Shown here: positions 1 to 11,189 of the stretch, piece by piece
Numbering within the stretch: position 1 is the first letter of the stretch
How the letters are laid out: each line of letters begins with the position of its first letter
From: Centrapalus pauciflorus
Taxonomy: Eukaryota; Streptophyta; Magnoliopsida; Asterales; Asteraceae
Direction: 5' to 3'
NCBI GenBank assembly: GCA_020465985.1
Contig: JAANYP010004711.1
Location: 605,547-669,546, forward strand
Length of the DNA stretch: 64,000 nucleotides
The notes under the pieces: generated by a model
What the model was told of the DNA's origin: nothing
Database searches by the model: none
What the model saw: only the letters and a program-made list of their open reading frames with translations
Position numbers and translations under genes: made by a program

Positions 1-1137
1 ACAATCTCTAGACTGGTGACCAGGCCGCCCGCAATTAAAGCGTAGCGGGTCCCTCGAAGTACATCCTGACTGGGTGTGGCCGGGCTGGCCACAACGGAAG
101 CAACGCACATGGCGGGGATCACACTCCCCGGTGTGCCTCTGGCGGCATCTCCTGCAAAACCGCTCTCTATTAGCCGACCCTGAACTCGACGCTCCTCCCC
201 TCTGCTCGGATCCTGCAAAACGACTGCCCCTATCATCGGGCCTGCGATCTGACCTCTGTGAAGACCTATCCCTCTGCCTATCGCCTCGCTCTGACTCAGT
301 ACGCCGACGGTCGTCACCCCTCGGCTGAAACTGGCCGGAGCGACTGTCTCTATCTCTGTCTCTGCCCCGGTCAGAACCTCCAACATGTCCAGCTGACTGG
401 ACCAATCGTGGCTGCTCCACTACTGGATCCCTACGCGATAGCTCACTCTCTCGTCTACGGGCCAACTCGACTGCCCTGGCATAGGTCGGAATGTAGCCGG
501 TGTCAATAAACTCTCGGATCTCCTTACGCAATCCCATCAGAAACCGATTAATCTTCCGTGACTCCGTACTAATTTGGATAGGCGCAAACAAACTCAGGTC
601 GATGAAAATCTTCTCGTACTCATCAACCGATCGCTGTCCCTGGAATAACGTTAGAAAATCAATCTCCAGCTGAGCTCTGCGGTCCTCAGGACAATACTGC
701 TCCTCGAAACGAGCCCTAAACTGACTCCACGTCATCTCATATGCTGGTCCATCTCCCATCATATCTCTAATAGTCCGCCACCACTGCTGAGCACTAGTCC
801 GCAACTGGGCACTAGCGAATGTCGTCATCTGATCCGGGTGGCATCCTGTGATACGGAAGGCCATCTCCATATCCTACAACCAGTACATGGCCTTTACGGC
901 CCCGGGCTCGCCATGATACTCTGGCGGGTGTGCTGCAAGGAACTCCTTATACTTACATCCCTTGCCTGCCCCTCGTGATGAACCAGCTCCTGAATCTCTG
1001 CCCCCACCTGTACTCTGGGTCTGGGACTGGATACCCTCAGCACGGCCTTTCTCATAGGCCTCCTGTAATCGCCGAGCAAACTCTTCGTCAGACACTCGTC
1101 CCCCGGTGGGACCCTCGGGTCTCTGCTCATCTGCCAT
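1..1137 (-). pseudogene. gag: Gag of element A, one in-frame stop, C-terminus off window
   Basis: Structural capsid/nucleocapsid protein that would package the element RNA in cytoplasmic particles. The chosen start is the Met that begins MADEQRPEG, with the acidic N-terminus usual for this family; an upstream Met eight codons earlier is also in frame. An Ala/Arg-rich N-terminal stretch is followed by the retrotransposon gag domain (AQQWWRTI, FEEQYCPEDRR, LTLFQGQRSVDEYE), then an Arg/Asp/Ser-rich linker, then zinc knuckles: CRRCRQRHTGEC, CFRCGQPGHTQSGC and NCGRPGHQSRDC at the window edge. I read every codon from 873 down to about 121 and found the frame open. The single defect is a TAG at 874-876 after MYWL, probably once a Glu codon. 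Gag is otherwise well preserved, so this copy may be fairly recent. Confidence 0.88.
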
Positions 1138-1287
1138 AAGGTCTCTGCATAATACAAACAATATTACTATAACGACAATAATATGATTCTACAATTTCTT
1201 AGACCTACTCATCAAAGATCAAGCCCAAGGATCTAGACACTAGTTTAAGCCTAAGAATCACTAATGATACTTAAACCTTAAACTAAT

Positions 1288-1299
1288 GCTCTGATACCA
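1288..1299 (-). other. Primer-binding site of element A (initiator-Met tRNA type)
   Basis: Read on the minus strand this is TGGTATCAGAGC, the usual complement of the 3' end of plant initiator-Met tRNA. It lies three bases inside the LTR end at 1303 and fixes both the orientation of the element and that LTR boundary. Confidence 0.93.
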
Positions 1300-1302
1300 A
1301 GT

Positions 1303-2927
1303 TGTAACACCCTACTTTTACGACTAATGCCACATAGGACTTAAAGTCCACGTCATCAAATCATAGGCAATGTCATCAAGGGTTAAACAGCTAATTACTA
1401 CTAAATATCAACATCGGACATAAAGTAACCCAGGACGGGAACCAACCCCCGTCAGTAACGTCCGGCAACCACAGTATACGTAAAGGTTACAGTCATCCAG
1501 AAGTCACTGGCTAATAAGCCGAACCACAAAACATCAAGACTACTTACGAAAGTAGTCACTAACTACTGTCCACGTGGCGGGTCTCGGCTACTGCCCGCTG
1601 TATCCCTAGCCTCAGTCCTCGAACCTGAGATCCACAGTTAAAACAACAGTCAGCGGAAAGCTGGTGAGTTACTATAAACAACGTTAAAACATTTTATAAA
1701 ATAGTTAGCACAATATAACGACTAAGAGTCAACGTGCGGCCGGCCTCAACTGCCTGACACCTCATCGGGAGCGACCCGGCACAGCCTGCATAGCCCACTC
1801 CACAAAGTAGTGGGTTGTCAGGTCCACTGGGTTGGGAATGACCCAACAGGCCTCTCTACTCTGCGTATAGCAACAATACGCGCGATCCACGTGCTCTGCT
1901 CTGTGCTAACGAATGTCAACGTATAAAAGGATCCACATCGGACCCGGATAATAAACAAGAAATAAGTAACTCACCTGAAGCACGACTACAGTCCCGCTAT
2001 CAACGAGGGTCTCTACAAGTCCCAAGCTTAGCTACGAATTCCTGGCAACAATAAACACAACTACACTGTAACGACTAGCTACGGAACTCATAACGACTAT
2101 ACTACTAGCATTTACGGACTCGACATCAGCTATCGGACTCAGACCCACGAGCGCGGCCAGGAACACGACCACGATCGCGGTCTCGGCCGTGGTCTGGGAG
2201 CGCGGGCGCGATCCCACCGCCAGCGATCACCCTTAGCCGCCTCATCCTGATCGCGGGCGCGACCAGGTGAGCGCGGCCGTGCTGTGGCGACGAACAGAGC
2301 AGTTCATGCTCTGTTTTCGGTTCAGCCATGGAGTTGATTCTCCAACCTTGATTCCACGACTTCCAGGGTTATAACTCAACCCTAGGCGCAACTACTTATT
2401 AATTACAACAGTTTCAACTCATTTACATAATCACTCACCTCGATTCCCTTTTTCTTCTTTGAATTTGAGATCCAATTTGAGGGTGGAACCAATTCTCTTA
2501 TTTGGTTATCTCTGATTCCTCCTTTCACTCTCCTTCTCAATCTTCCTCTGAAATACACACATACACAATGACTGATTGTGATGAAATGAAGAAAAGAGTC
2601 ATAAACGTACTATATATACGTTTTGGGTCCGACACCCAATTAAAACGGGTACGATACTCATTAATCACTAGGTAGACACCCGTTAACCCAATTAATCTCA
2701 AATTAACGACTTGGGTTTAGAATGCCAATTAACTTATTAAAACAACCCCAAATCTCCAATTACTACTAAACCGGTTATTATCTCAACCGATTAAAATTAC
2801 ACGTAATAGCAATCTATTTTACCAACTCATGTGCAATTAATCAATTAAAATTTACCAACTCATAGAGACAGCTCTTAAAGCCAATAAATAAATTACACGT
2901 ACCTGTTGCTAGATTCCGGATGTTACA
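1303..2927 (-). repeat. 5' LTR of element A (1625 bp)
   Basis: On the minus strand it starts TGTAACATCCGG at 2927 and ends GGGTGTTACA at 1303, so it has the TG...CA ends and short inverted termini of LTRs. The PBS follows immediately. Short open frames inside it (for example about 2030-2330) have no family resemblance and are treated as chance. The 2070-2300 part is very GC-rich, with several GCGCGG-type clusters that would be methylation targets. Confidence 0.9.
2611..2618 (-). promoter_or_regulatory. TATA box in the LTR of element A
   Basis: TATATATA in the context GTATATATAGT lies about 310 bp inside the LTR on the sense (minus) strand. This is the right kind of place for the U3 promoter that would drive the genomic RNA. 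The start site was not identified. Confidence 0.5.
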
Positions 2928-3103
2928 CTTAATCTAGAACTTATCCTAGAACTTATCATGATAGTCTAGAACTTAAAATGCAAATGTAGACATCATACAT
3001 AAATGTGAATTAACACACATAACTTGTATTGATAAAGCTTCATATTACAAATGACTATCTATTACATATCTAGACGGCTGTCGTCACATAGGGTTACCTA
3101 ACA
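2928..3103 (-). repeat. 3' LTR of element B, first 176 bp
   Basis: On the minus strand it begins TGTTAGGTAACCC next to the PPT and runs into the GAACTTAT repeat zone, where element A interrupts it. It matches the same part of the 5' LTR at about 12295-12469, including TCATGATAGTCTA and ATGCAAATGTAGACATCAT. The remaining part should lie beyond the left end of element A, outside the window. Confidence 0.88.
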
Positions 3104-3113
3104 CTCCCCCTTG
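3104..3113 (-). other. Polypurine tract of element B
   Basis: CAAGGGGGAG on the minus strand lies directly before the 3' LTR start (TGTTAGG). It is the expected plus-strand primer of reverse transcription. The preceding bases (GAAGCTATCGT) are identical at the PPT of element D. Confidence 0.9.
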
Positions 3114-3138
3114 ACGATAGCTTCTAGTAAGATATTCA

Positions 3139-4583
3139 TTAATCTATAGAACTAGGCTTATTCAAAACACTACCTGCATGAAGTCCCTGTTCAACACAAA
3201 CCTTTACAACTTTCTGATACTTTCTGCCTTCAGATTTCAAATGCTTATCAAAAGAGATTTCCTGATCATGAAGCTTGAGCAGATCATCCTTAGACAAGTT
3301 GACTAGGTGCAAGGGATCATAAACTTTAAAAATCACCTTTTCTTCCTCATCTTCCATAACAGCTTCACACGTCTCACTGTCCACATACCACTAGTTAAGT
3401 TTACCTAAGACATCTTGTGGCATTGGTTTTAGAGGCACTTTCTTTAGGCATCTAACTGGGTTGTAATACATTTTCATCCAAGGTCTGCTAGTTAGAGAAT
3501 CTATCCTTGTATGATCCATTACTCTCTTGCCTATTCTCGGATTGAGTCTTTCAAACTTCCTAGACCTTCTTTCCCTTCGAATGATCTTAGCAATGATTTT
3601 AGCATAGGGATCATCTCTGATGTTGACAAGCTCCTTCCAGGCTAAGGCCTTTATCTCACACTTGGGCAACGAGTTGAAGTCCTTTGGCCTTCTCCTCAGA
3701 TATTGAAGCCCATCCTTTCTCTTAGTAATGAAAAGCTGCAGTTCTCGATCATAGAACCAGCTAAGTATGCTTCCAGACAGTATTCTAGGACTAGGCATTT
3801 TCATTTTTTCTTTCAACGTCAAAGCCTTCTTATTCTCTTCTATTCTAAATAACAACTTTCTATTTTCTTCATTTGTGAGCTCTCTATCAGGCACTTGAGA
3901 TTCGTATTCAGCATCTAAGGCAGCTTTAAGCACTTCAATGTCAATCTTGCTCTGTTCTTCAGTTGTATATGCCTCTATGATAGGTTTCTTTTGTATAATG
4001 ATCTCATTAACTTCGTCTTCTTCGTCTACCAACACTTCGTCATCTGATTTCCAATCTGGAACTTCTTCTGGAATAAACTCACCTTCCTCAAGATCTTCTA
4101 AATCGTCTTCAAAGTCAAAGTTCACATCCTCATCATCTAATTTATTGTTCAATGCGCTCTGATGCTTCTGGAGCCTTGTCTTTATCTGACCCTGAGCCTG
4201 ATGATCTAGGCTCCCCCTGAACCTCAGCTTGCTGAGCAGTCTCATGTGGAAGATCTGCTAGCTCACTGTCTTTCTGTTGAGCATCGGGATCACCTCCTTC
4301 ATTATCTCCATCTCTTCGGCTCCCCCTCAAATTATCAGCAGTGCAACTACTCTCCCCTTGAGCTACAAGATCTTTCAAATGTTGCTCCACTAGGGTCTGA
4401 AGAGTTAGAATCTGAGATTGCTGGGCAGTCATAGTTTCATGTTGGGCAGTCACTTTTTGTTGTAGCTGGACATTCTGCTGCTCCAATCGAGAGTTGTGCT
4501 GTTGTAGCTCATTCACTGCTGTTGATAGCTGAAATAGTTGGACTATTCGGAGATCATCTTTGGTTTTGAATTGATTGAAGGAT
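3139..4583 (-). pseudogene. ORF3 of element B, N-terminus deleted
   Basis: This is the third ORF, downstream of pol. Its function is unknown. What remains corresponds to the right half of D's ORF3: a coiled coil (FQLSTAVNELQQHN and following heptads, 4540-4390), a Ser/Gly linker, a strongly acidic block (NFDFEDDLEDLEEGEFIPEE) and a basic C-terminal domain (LSWFYDRELQLFITKRKDG, VKKVPL-type segment, VYDPLHLVNLSKDDLLKL). It is broken by a frameshift near 4150 and by a TAG at 3391-3393 replacing a Trp codon. The whole N-terminal domain is missing, with sequence joining an LTR fragment at about 4583. No signal peptide or hydrophobic membrane segment is visible. The position is where env-like genes sit in some sireviruses, but nothing in the sequence shows envelope function. 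Confidence 0.8.
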
Positions 4584-4650
4584 TAAGGTCACCTTTGTCA
4601 CGGATCTAATCTTGACACAACGCCGTCCAACGAGTGCGGAATCCTCGTTA
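4583..4650 (-). repeat. 68-bp LTR end fragment between RNase H and ORF3 of B
   Basis: The stretch matches the 3' end of the family's LTR (compare 11853-11920): TTAAGGTCACC, GATCTAATCTTGAC, GAGTGCGGAATCCTCGTTA. On one side it replaces the end of RNase H after the residues DNQSTIANN. On the other it abuts ORF3 within its coiled-coil approach. It therefore marks a chimeric deletion junction, not a full solo LTR. Confidence 0.85.
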
Positions 4651-7600
4651 TTGGCTATAGTTGACTGATTGTCTATCATAATAGGAGTATGAGTATAACT
4701 CAAACCGTAATCCCGCAATTGTTGTTGAATCCACAGAACCTGTGAACAGCAACTACCCGCAGCTACATACTCGGCCTCGCACGTTGATACGGCTACCGAA
4801 GTTTGTTTCTTGCATTGCCATGATACTAGCCTCCCTCCAAGGAATTGACAACCTCCAGTCGTCGACTTTCTGTTCAAGCTACACCCTTCATAGTCTGAAT
4901 CCGTGTAAGCCTCCAATTCCAGATTTCCATCAGCATGATACCAAAGTCCCAGCTTCGGTTTCGACTTCAGGTATCTTAAAATCCGCTTCACCGCTTTCAT
5001 ATGCATCTCCTTTGGATTAGCTTGAAACCTGGCACAAATACACACAACAAACATTATATCAGGAGTAAAGCAGTTAAATTCATAAGTGACCCGATCATGG
5101 CCCGATATAAATTCGGATCCCCATCAGTCCTTTATCTGTACCCGGTCCGAGATTATGATTCACTTGAATCGGAGTACTGTAATGCACGGTAAACTTTGTT
5201 CCTTCGAGGCCGAAATTGTTATAGACATACTTCTTTTGATGAATAAACATTCCATCTTTCCTTTGTTCAACTTGTAAACCGAGAAAGAAGTTCAGCTCTC
5301 CCATCGCACTCATCTCAAACTTCGACTTCATGACCTTTTCAAAATCCTTGCACATTTGCTCGTTTGACGGCCCGAAGATGATGTCATCCACATACACTTG
5401 TACCAATATAAAGTCTTCACCTTTCCTCTTAACGAATAGTGTACTATCAATTCTCCCTCTCTCAAAACCATCGTCTAAGAGGTAAGTTGAGAGTGTCTCA
5501 TACCAAGCCCTAGGTGCCTGGTGCAATCCATACAAAGCCTTATCGAGTCGATATACTCTGTCAGGATACTTGGGATCAGTAAACCCTGGCGGTTGCTCAA
5601 CATACACCAACTCCTTCACCTTTCCATACAGGAAAGCACTCTTGACGTCAAGTTGATATACCTTAAACACTTTGAAGGACGCGAGCGCTAGAAACAGTCG
5701 AATCACCTCAATCCTCGTCACTGGTGCAAACACTTTGTTATAATCTATACCTTCTTCCTGGTTGAACCCTTTGACCACGAGTCTTGCCTTGTTACGAGTA
5801 ACTATGCCCCGATCATCCCGTTTGCACTTAAAAACCCATTTGGTCCCTATCGCAACTTCTCCTCGAGGCAAGGGCACTAACTCCCACACTTCAAGCTTTC
5901 TGAACTGTGACAGTTCCTCTTGCATAGCTTCAACCCGAGAATTGTCTTTCGGAGTCATTGATCATCAATAACAGGACTTTGTTACTATTCACACTACTCC
6001 AAGTTCTCACACCGGCTTGTGGATTCCCTATGATACCCTCAATTGGATGATCCTTATTTATTCTCGATGTCTCAATTTCATCGACTTGAAGATTATCTCC
6101 CAAATTCGATCCTATTTCACCTACTGGGGGTATGACTTCAAATAGAATAACTTCTTCCTCATGATCAGTATCTTCAGAGGTAGAATTACTTGTCTGATTC
6201 TCATCCGTAGGTAATTCAGGTTCATTATCTGCTGAAGAACCATCTTCTGTTGTTAAAGTCTCAGATGTTGATGGAATGCTTGATTTTGGAAAACCTCTAC
6301 CCTCGTCGTTGAGATTCAACGACAAGAAGTCATTTTCCATAGAACCTGCATTCCACTAAACAGTATGTTAAATGATTCATACACAGAGTCATAATCAAAT
6401 AACCATTCAGGAGTAGTTTGGGGTTCCTGTGAATAACTTGTTACGTCAATGTTAAACACAATTTCAGCCGTACCATTTGTTTTATTAAAAACCCTCTTGT
6501 TTGGTGAATTAGGAACATAACCTACAAAGTGTCATTGGTCAGCCATTTCACCAAACTTAGGTTGATGTTTTGTTTTCAAAAAGGTACACGGTACCCCAAA
6601 CGGTTCAAAGCCAGTTAAATTCAGTGTTCTTTTATTCAGAATTTCATAACAGGTTTTGTTTATTGATTTGACAGTAAGGACCCTGTTTAATACATGACAA
6701 GCAGTATTCACTGCCTCCCCGTAAAACATGGTAGGAAGTTTTTAATCCGAGAGCATGGTTCTTGCTGCCTCATTCAAAGTCCTGTTCTTACGTTCTGCCA
6801 CCCCATTTTGTTGTGACTCATAAGGTGCACTAAATTGATGCACTATGCCTTTAGTTAGGCAATATACACCAATTACGACATTCTTAAACTCTGTTCTGTT
6901 ATCACTCCTTATACGTTTTACCATTGTCTCGTATGAGTTCTCGACTTGGTCTAAGAACCCAATCAGCGTGCCTGCTGTTTTGTCCTTTGTACCTAAAAAG
7001 AAAACCCAAGAGAAATGTGAGTAATAATCAGTAATAACTAAACAAAACTAATTATACCTATACTCCTTTTATTGATTGGACCGAAGAGATCACAATGCAG
7101 CAAATCGAAGGTGGAAGCGATTTAGTTTTGAGTCTTCGACTTGTGTGACTTCTCATGTTGTTTTCCCTTCTTGCATGGTACAAACTTGTCTTCGAACTGA
7201 AAACTATTAAGTGGAACACCTTGCACAAGGCCATTTTTCGTGATGTAGTTCATCTTCCTTAGGTGCAAGTGTGCCATGCGTCTATGCCATTGAAGAGATT
7301 CAGATTCTGTAGCCTTAGATAATAGACAGATAGTTCCCATCGATGAATATTCTAAACTCATATCCATCATGTATAGATCATACACCCTTGGGGCCCTCAT
7401 TATAATCCACTCTGTAGGTATCGTGAATCCCGGCTTCAGCACTAACGTTTCATTTTCAGTAAAGATAACTGAATTCTTCTTATCACAGATCTGAGAGACA
7501 CTAATGAGATTATGATCAAGTTTATCAACGTGGTAAACTTGATCAAGAGTAATCGTCCCATTAGTGACTACTCCTGTTCCAGTGATATTTTATCCCCTGT

Positions 7601-7748
7601 TCCCAGCAAATGACACAAGACCCTTGTTCCCTCCCTTGAAGTCTGTCAGTAGACTTCTTTCCCCAGTCATGTGACGAAAGAAACCACTGTCGACGAACCA
7701 TTTGTTGTTAAGACCTGTAGTTAGCTCCTGCACATGAAAGAAAACAAG
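4651..7748 (-). pseudogene. pol: Pol of element B: protease, integrase, RT, RNase H
   Basis: Polyprotein for processing, integration and reverse transcription. In order: protease with the DSG active site (KWFVDSG, about 7680); GAG-pre-integrase zinc-binding region (WHRRMAHLHL...CKKGKQHEKSHKS, 7300-7130); integrase core with DLFGPIN, IRSDNRTEFK and QQNGVAERKNRT, broken by stops and frameshifts between 7120 and 6530; an acidic linker (6340-5960); and an RT open over 5958-5095 with VFKCKRDDRG, YQLDVKSAFLYG, LHQAPRAWYE and the catalytic YVDDIIFG. RNase H follows (DSDYEGC, KSTTGGCQFLGG, TCEAEYVAAGS). It lacks its last part, because the frame runs into an LTR fragment after DNQSTIANN. The frame is the same as gag, separated by a TAA at 7749-7751. 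Confidence 0.9.
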
Positions 7749-7754
7749 TTAGTT
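7728..7754 (-). promoter_or_regulatory. Putative 3' splice site at the gag-pol boundary of B
   Basis: On the sense strand the gag stop lies inside AACTAACTTG, followed by a pyrimidine-rich run (TTTTCTTTC) and ATGTGCAG|GAG, just before protease. CTAAC is a good plant branch point and CAG|G a good acceptor. The same arrangement is present in D and, in slightly different form, in E and G. No donor was identified, so splicing is inferred. Confidence 0.5.
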
Positions 7755-10038
7755 ATCACGGGAAACCGAAGCCATGATTGACTTGGTAATACCATTCTCA
7801 TCCACATACTTGAACTCTTTCAAATACCAATCTCTCCTTTCACGTGACTTAGGTTTTTGATTAAGAACTTGTTGTGGTGCTGAGTGATTAACATTCACTC
7901 TTGGCCTTTGGGCTGTCATATGCGGTGGAGCCCTAGAATAATTTTTATTATAGTGCATTTCATTGTTATATCCATGGGCTCTTCCTGGTGTCTGTTGTTT
8001 ACTAGGGGTATGTGACCTAACTGGAGTGTAAGTCCTCTTAGGTGTTGTACTCTTGTTGACTGGTTGTGGTCCTGACCTAGATTGACTAGGGACTCTATTC
8101 GGTGAATTAGTCCTAATCACTTCATTTGGTCTGACCGACACCGGTATTTTTTAGCAGCTACCCGAGGTGGTGCATTCAAATTCTTATCAGTATGTTGAAA
8201 ACTACTTGTACTAGCAATACTAGGTACTGATTTTGAGGCTGGTTGGTCTGGCTTCTCTACTGTCGGTGTAGACTCTACTTTCTTATAAGGACAACTAGAC
8301 ACAACGTAACCTTTCTCATGACATCTGAAGCAAGACATCTTATTAATTGGCTTCTTATAAGTACCCTTTGACTTAGGTGTCTCAGTAGTGTCATGTTCTT
8401 TTGATTCAACTACAGTATTTACAACCTATAGATGTTTATCACTTACAGTTTTTGCTTCTTCTAGATTAGTAATACTAGTAGACTGCACAAACCTAAGTTT
8501 CTTAATCTTATGGGTTGTGGTAGACACCTTAGTTGAATTTTCCTTTTTAGGTTCAGTTACAGTTGCTACCTCTGATTAAACCGTCTCTGTGGTCTTATCA
8601 TGAGGTTGTGGCACATAGTTTTTTGTTGAACGGTGGAGGAGTTTCCAGATAGCCTAGGCCCACTGGTTTCTTAGACTACCTCTGAGCTTCTGAGATTTTG
8701 CCTAGATTTAGGGATGAGTTCCTAAACTTTTCAAGTTTGCTATTGGCCTCTGCAACCTTAACTCTAGATTCAGCTAGTTCTACATCCTTAAGGGTGAGTT
8801 CTTTGATCAAAGATTCGACATGCTCATACATTAGTTCTAACCTGACACATTGCTCACTCTACTTGTCTTTAGAACTATCACATGTTGAGCATCTGCTTTC
8901 AATTTGGCCCTTTAATCCTCCTTAATATCTAGAAGACTACCATTATCAGATTTTAATGATTGGACTTAAGCTGTCATGGTGTTATGTGTCTCTAGCACTA
9001 GATTTAATGAATCATTTAATGTAGCACTTAAACCGCATAAATTATGAAACGTAGAAAAGTTAAGAGTTACATTTTTGCGGTCTGATTCCACATTAGCCAT
9101 TTGAGCTGCAAACTCCAGAATGGTTTGCTACTCTGACTTTTCCACCAACAAAGGAATTGAATCTGGCTGTTGGGTCTCCTCCTTTTCCACATCAGCTCCT
9201 TCACCGGTATCAGTTACCTCAGCCATATAAGCTCTGACATTTGACTTTGGATGAGTGCTCCAATCATATGTTCCATCTAGCTATCTGTTAGATGACACAT
9301 TCGTTAACAGACCAGCTATTGCTGCTTGATTCCCAGAACCACTCGAATGTTGTCTTCCTTGGTTTCGATTCTGATAATTTTCAACCTTTGGTCGTTGACA
9401 CTCTCTGGAAAATTGTCCCAATCCTTGACAATTGTAGCATTTCACCTTTGACTTGTCAAAGCCAACATTGTTGCATACACTCAGATTCCTACCAGTCCTC
9501 TTCCTAAATCTCTTGACCCTTTGCGTCTCATGGCCAGTTGCCATTGTAGGTCCATCTGTTCTAAGTCATGCGGACGTACCTGATCGTAGTTCTCTTCCCA
9601 CAGAGCTGGATCATTTGTTTTTCCTTGAACACACTTGTCGTAAGCTGTGACAAACGAACCTTGAAGATTTAGATGATCTTCAGCTGATTTTGCGCTCATA
9701 GGCATCTTGGTATAGCCTTGAGATTTAGACGATGAGTGTTGTGGTTTTTCTTCCGGTTTAGAAAACCCAAAGAACGCTCTACTACTAGATTCTTCTGCCT
9801 CAACTGGTATTGTCTTTTCTCCAGAAAAAAATGTTGTGGCCCCTGACTTCGGTTCACTAGAAGTTGACGGCTTCGATTTCCCAAAGTACATTTTCGGATC
9901 ATGTACTTGATCAAATTCACGTTCCTTCTTCTGCAACTTAAGTTGTAGGCCCTTAGCTTTCCAATGACCTCTATTAGAGTGAGAGTTTCAAATTTGTCTT
10001 CATCATGCTTTATTAGCGCCGTGTACATCTCCAATTTA
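7749..10038 (-). pseudogene. gag: Gag of element B, C-terminal part
   Basis: Continues gag after the solo LTR insertion. It contains the end of the copia gag domain (LEMYTALIKHDEDKFETLTL), a Lys/Ser-rich linker, a first zinc knuckle CYNCQGLGQFSREC near 9440, an extended acidic/coiled-coil segment (9300-8400) with several stops, a second knuckle CFRCHEKGYVVSSC near 8330, and a Pro/Arg/Ser-rich basic tail (RSGPQPVNKSTTPKR) ending VSRDN at a TAA (7749). Two knuckles and a long tail are also seen in D. Nucleocapsid function is expected from the family. It is clearly inactive because of multiple stops and frame changes. Confidence 0.85.
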
Positions 10039-10655
10039 TGTAAGGTCACCAACACACGATTCTGATCTTGACGCGACACTTTCCAATGAGTGCGGAATCC
10101 TCGTTAGGGGTTTAATGGATCGATCACACACGAAAACCCGGAGACGAACACAATGATAGCCGATACGACGAACGACCCGACACGTGTATTTCTCCGGAAC
10201 GACTCTCTGAAATCTCACAAGTTCGTACGTGCACTATACGAGCTCTGAATGCTAATCTTTGCCAAAACGTCATTTAATCAAACGAATTAACTCTTAATTA
10301 TAGAGCTTAAATTCAAACTTAGCTTAAGCAAGTTCGTTTAGGCCCAAGCCCACGAACTTGTGCACTACTTATTCGAACTTAGCTTCCGTAAGTTCAAACC
10401 CCAGCCTTGAACTTATTCTTGAACTTGTCTTTGAACTTGTTCTTGAACTTATCTTTGAACTTGTTCTTGAACTTATGTTTGAAATTATCTTTGAACTTAT
10501 GTTTGAACTTATCTTTGAACTTATATAAACATCATACACAAACAAGATCAAACATATATAATCAAGATCAAAATTAACTTGTAACTGCAAAGCCTGATCT
10601 ATTACAAAAGACTATCTATACTTAGACTGCTATCGTCACACAGGGTGCACTAACA
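10039..10655 (-). repeat. Solo LTR of the B/D family inside B's gag (617 bp)
   Basis: Complete LTR, minus orientation: starts TGTTAGTGCACCC at 10655 and ends GGTGACCTTACA at 10039. It has no internal region. Flanks are ATTTA (10034-10038) and ACTTA (10656-10660), a 5-bp target duplication with one change. Removing the LTR and one flank restores the gag reading ALPAKWEMY exactly as in element D, which proves the insertion. It arose after B inserted, by insertion of a related element and LTR-LTR recombination. Confidence 0.93.
10407..10526 (-). repeat. Ten-unit 12-bp tandem repeat in the solo LTR
   Basis: Ten consecutive 12-bp units of the form TTGAACTTRTNN (plus-strand reading) with no spacing error. 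This is the U3 repeat zone; other LTRs of the family carry 4, 6 or 7 units with changed unit sequences. Three unit junctions create TTCTTGAA, a two-box heat-shock-element-like word, but no full three-box element is present. Confidence 0.9.
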
Positions 10656-11189
10656 ACTTAGCAGGTAAAGCATCTAGAAGCTTCTCTATCTTTTCAGTTT
10701 CTTGATATTCAACACTGTGACTATCAAGTTCAGTCAGCAGATGATAGAATCTAGTTATTGTTTCATCCAAGGACTCCTTCTTCAGCGCCTTAAATATAGC
10801 GAACTGCTGCTTTAACATCTCGATCCTCCCCTTTCTTACCCTGGGATTTCCCTTACACCTCTTCTCTAGAGCCTCCCATAGCTCTTTAGAGTTCAATGTT
10901 TTCTTAGCGTGTGTAGAATATCCTGAGGTAATGCTATTCTAATAGACGAAAAAGCTCGGTTCTCGGCCTCATAAATCTTTTTATCATCATCTTTCATGTT
11001 CTAATACGTCAAAACTTTTAATCGACCTTCAAGCTCTTGCGTAGGGGGAACGTATCCTTCGTCGATGCATATCTACATACGCATGTCGTTAAATCTTGTG
11101 AAGTCTTCAAATCTGTCCTTCCACCAGTAGTAAGCTTCCAATTTCATCAGCTTGGGTGGAGAATTAGCTTTGCCAACCTCATGGTCCAT
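10656..11189 (-). pseudogene. gag: Gag of element B, N-terminal part
   Basis: Starts MDHEVGKANSPPKLMKLE at 11189, the same start as D's gag, and continues YYWWKDRFEDFTRFNDMRM. It then reads through several stops to LQ/ILHTLRKH and the well-preserved KELWEALEKRCKGNPRVRK and TRFYHLLTELDSHSVEYQE of the copia gag (UBN2-type) domain. It ends where the solo LTR interrupts LLDALPAK. Capsid role is inferred from the family. Stops at ICIDEG and before the helical core make it a pseudogene. Confidence 0.85.

Larger units (their letters stand above)
1..2927 (-). mobile_element. Element A: Ty3/gypsy LTR retrotransposon, 5' part only
   Basis: Read on the minus strand this is a 5' LTR (2927 to 1303), an initiator-Met primer-binding site, a short leader and a gag gene that runs off the left edge of the window. 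It has inserted into the 3' LTR of the copia element B: the B-type LTR sequence starts abruptly at 2928. Protease and the rest of pol would lie to the left, outside the window, so the second LTR and the target duplication cannot be checked. Its coding part is more GC-rich than the copia neighbours. LTR ends (TGTAACATCCGG) resemble those of element I at the other end of the window. The gag type and long LTR suggest a chromovirus of the Tekay/Del kind, but this is inferred without RT. Confidence 0.9.

Noticed and set aside
2032..2329. Minus-strand small proteins in the LTR of A
   Set aside because: Overlapping frames of 61-67 codons in GC-rich LTR without any family resemblance.
10407..10526. 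U3 repeat as heat-shock element array
   Set aside because: TTCTTGAA occurs three times, but no run of three correctly spaced GAA/TTC boxes exists; TTCGAA lacks the two-base spacing. Not called.
10369..10590. Ser/Lys repeat protein in the solo LTR
   Set aside because: Translation of the 12-bp tandem repeat, not a gene.
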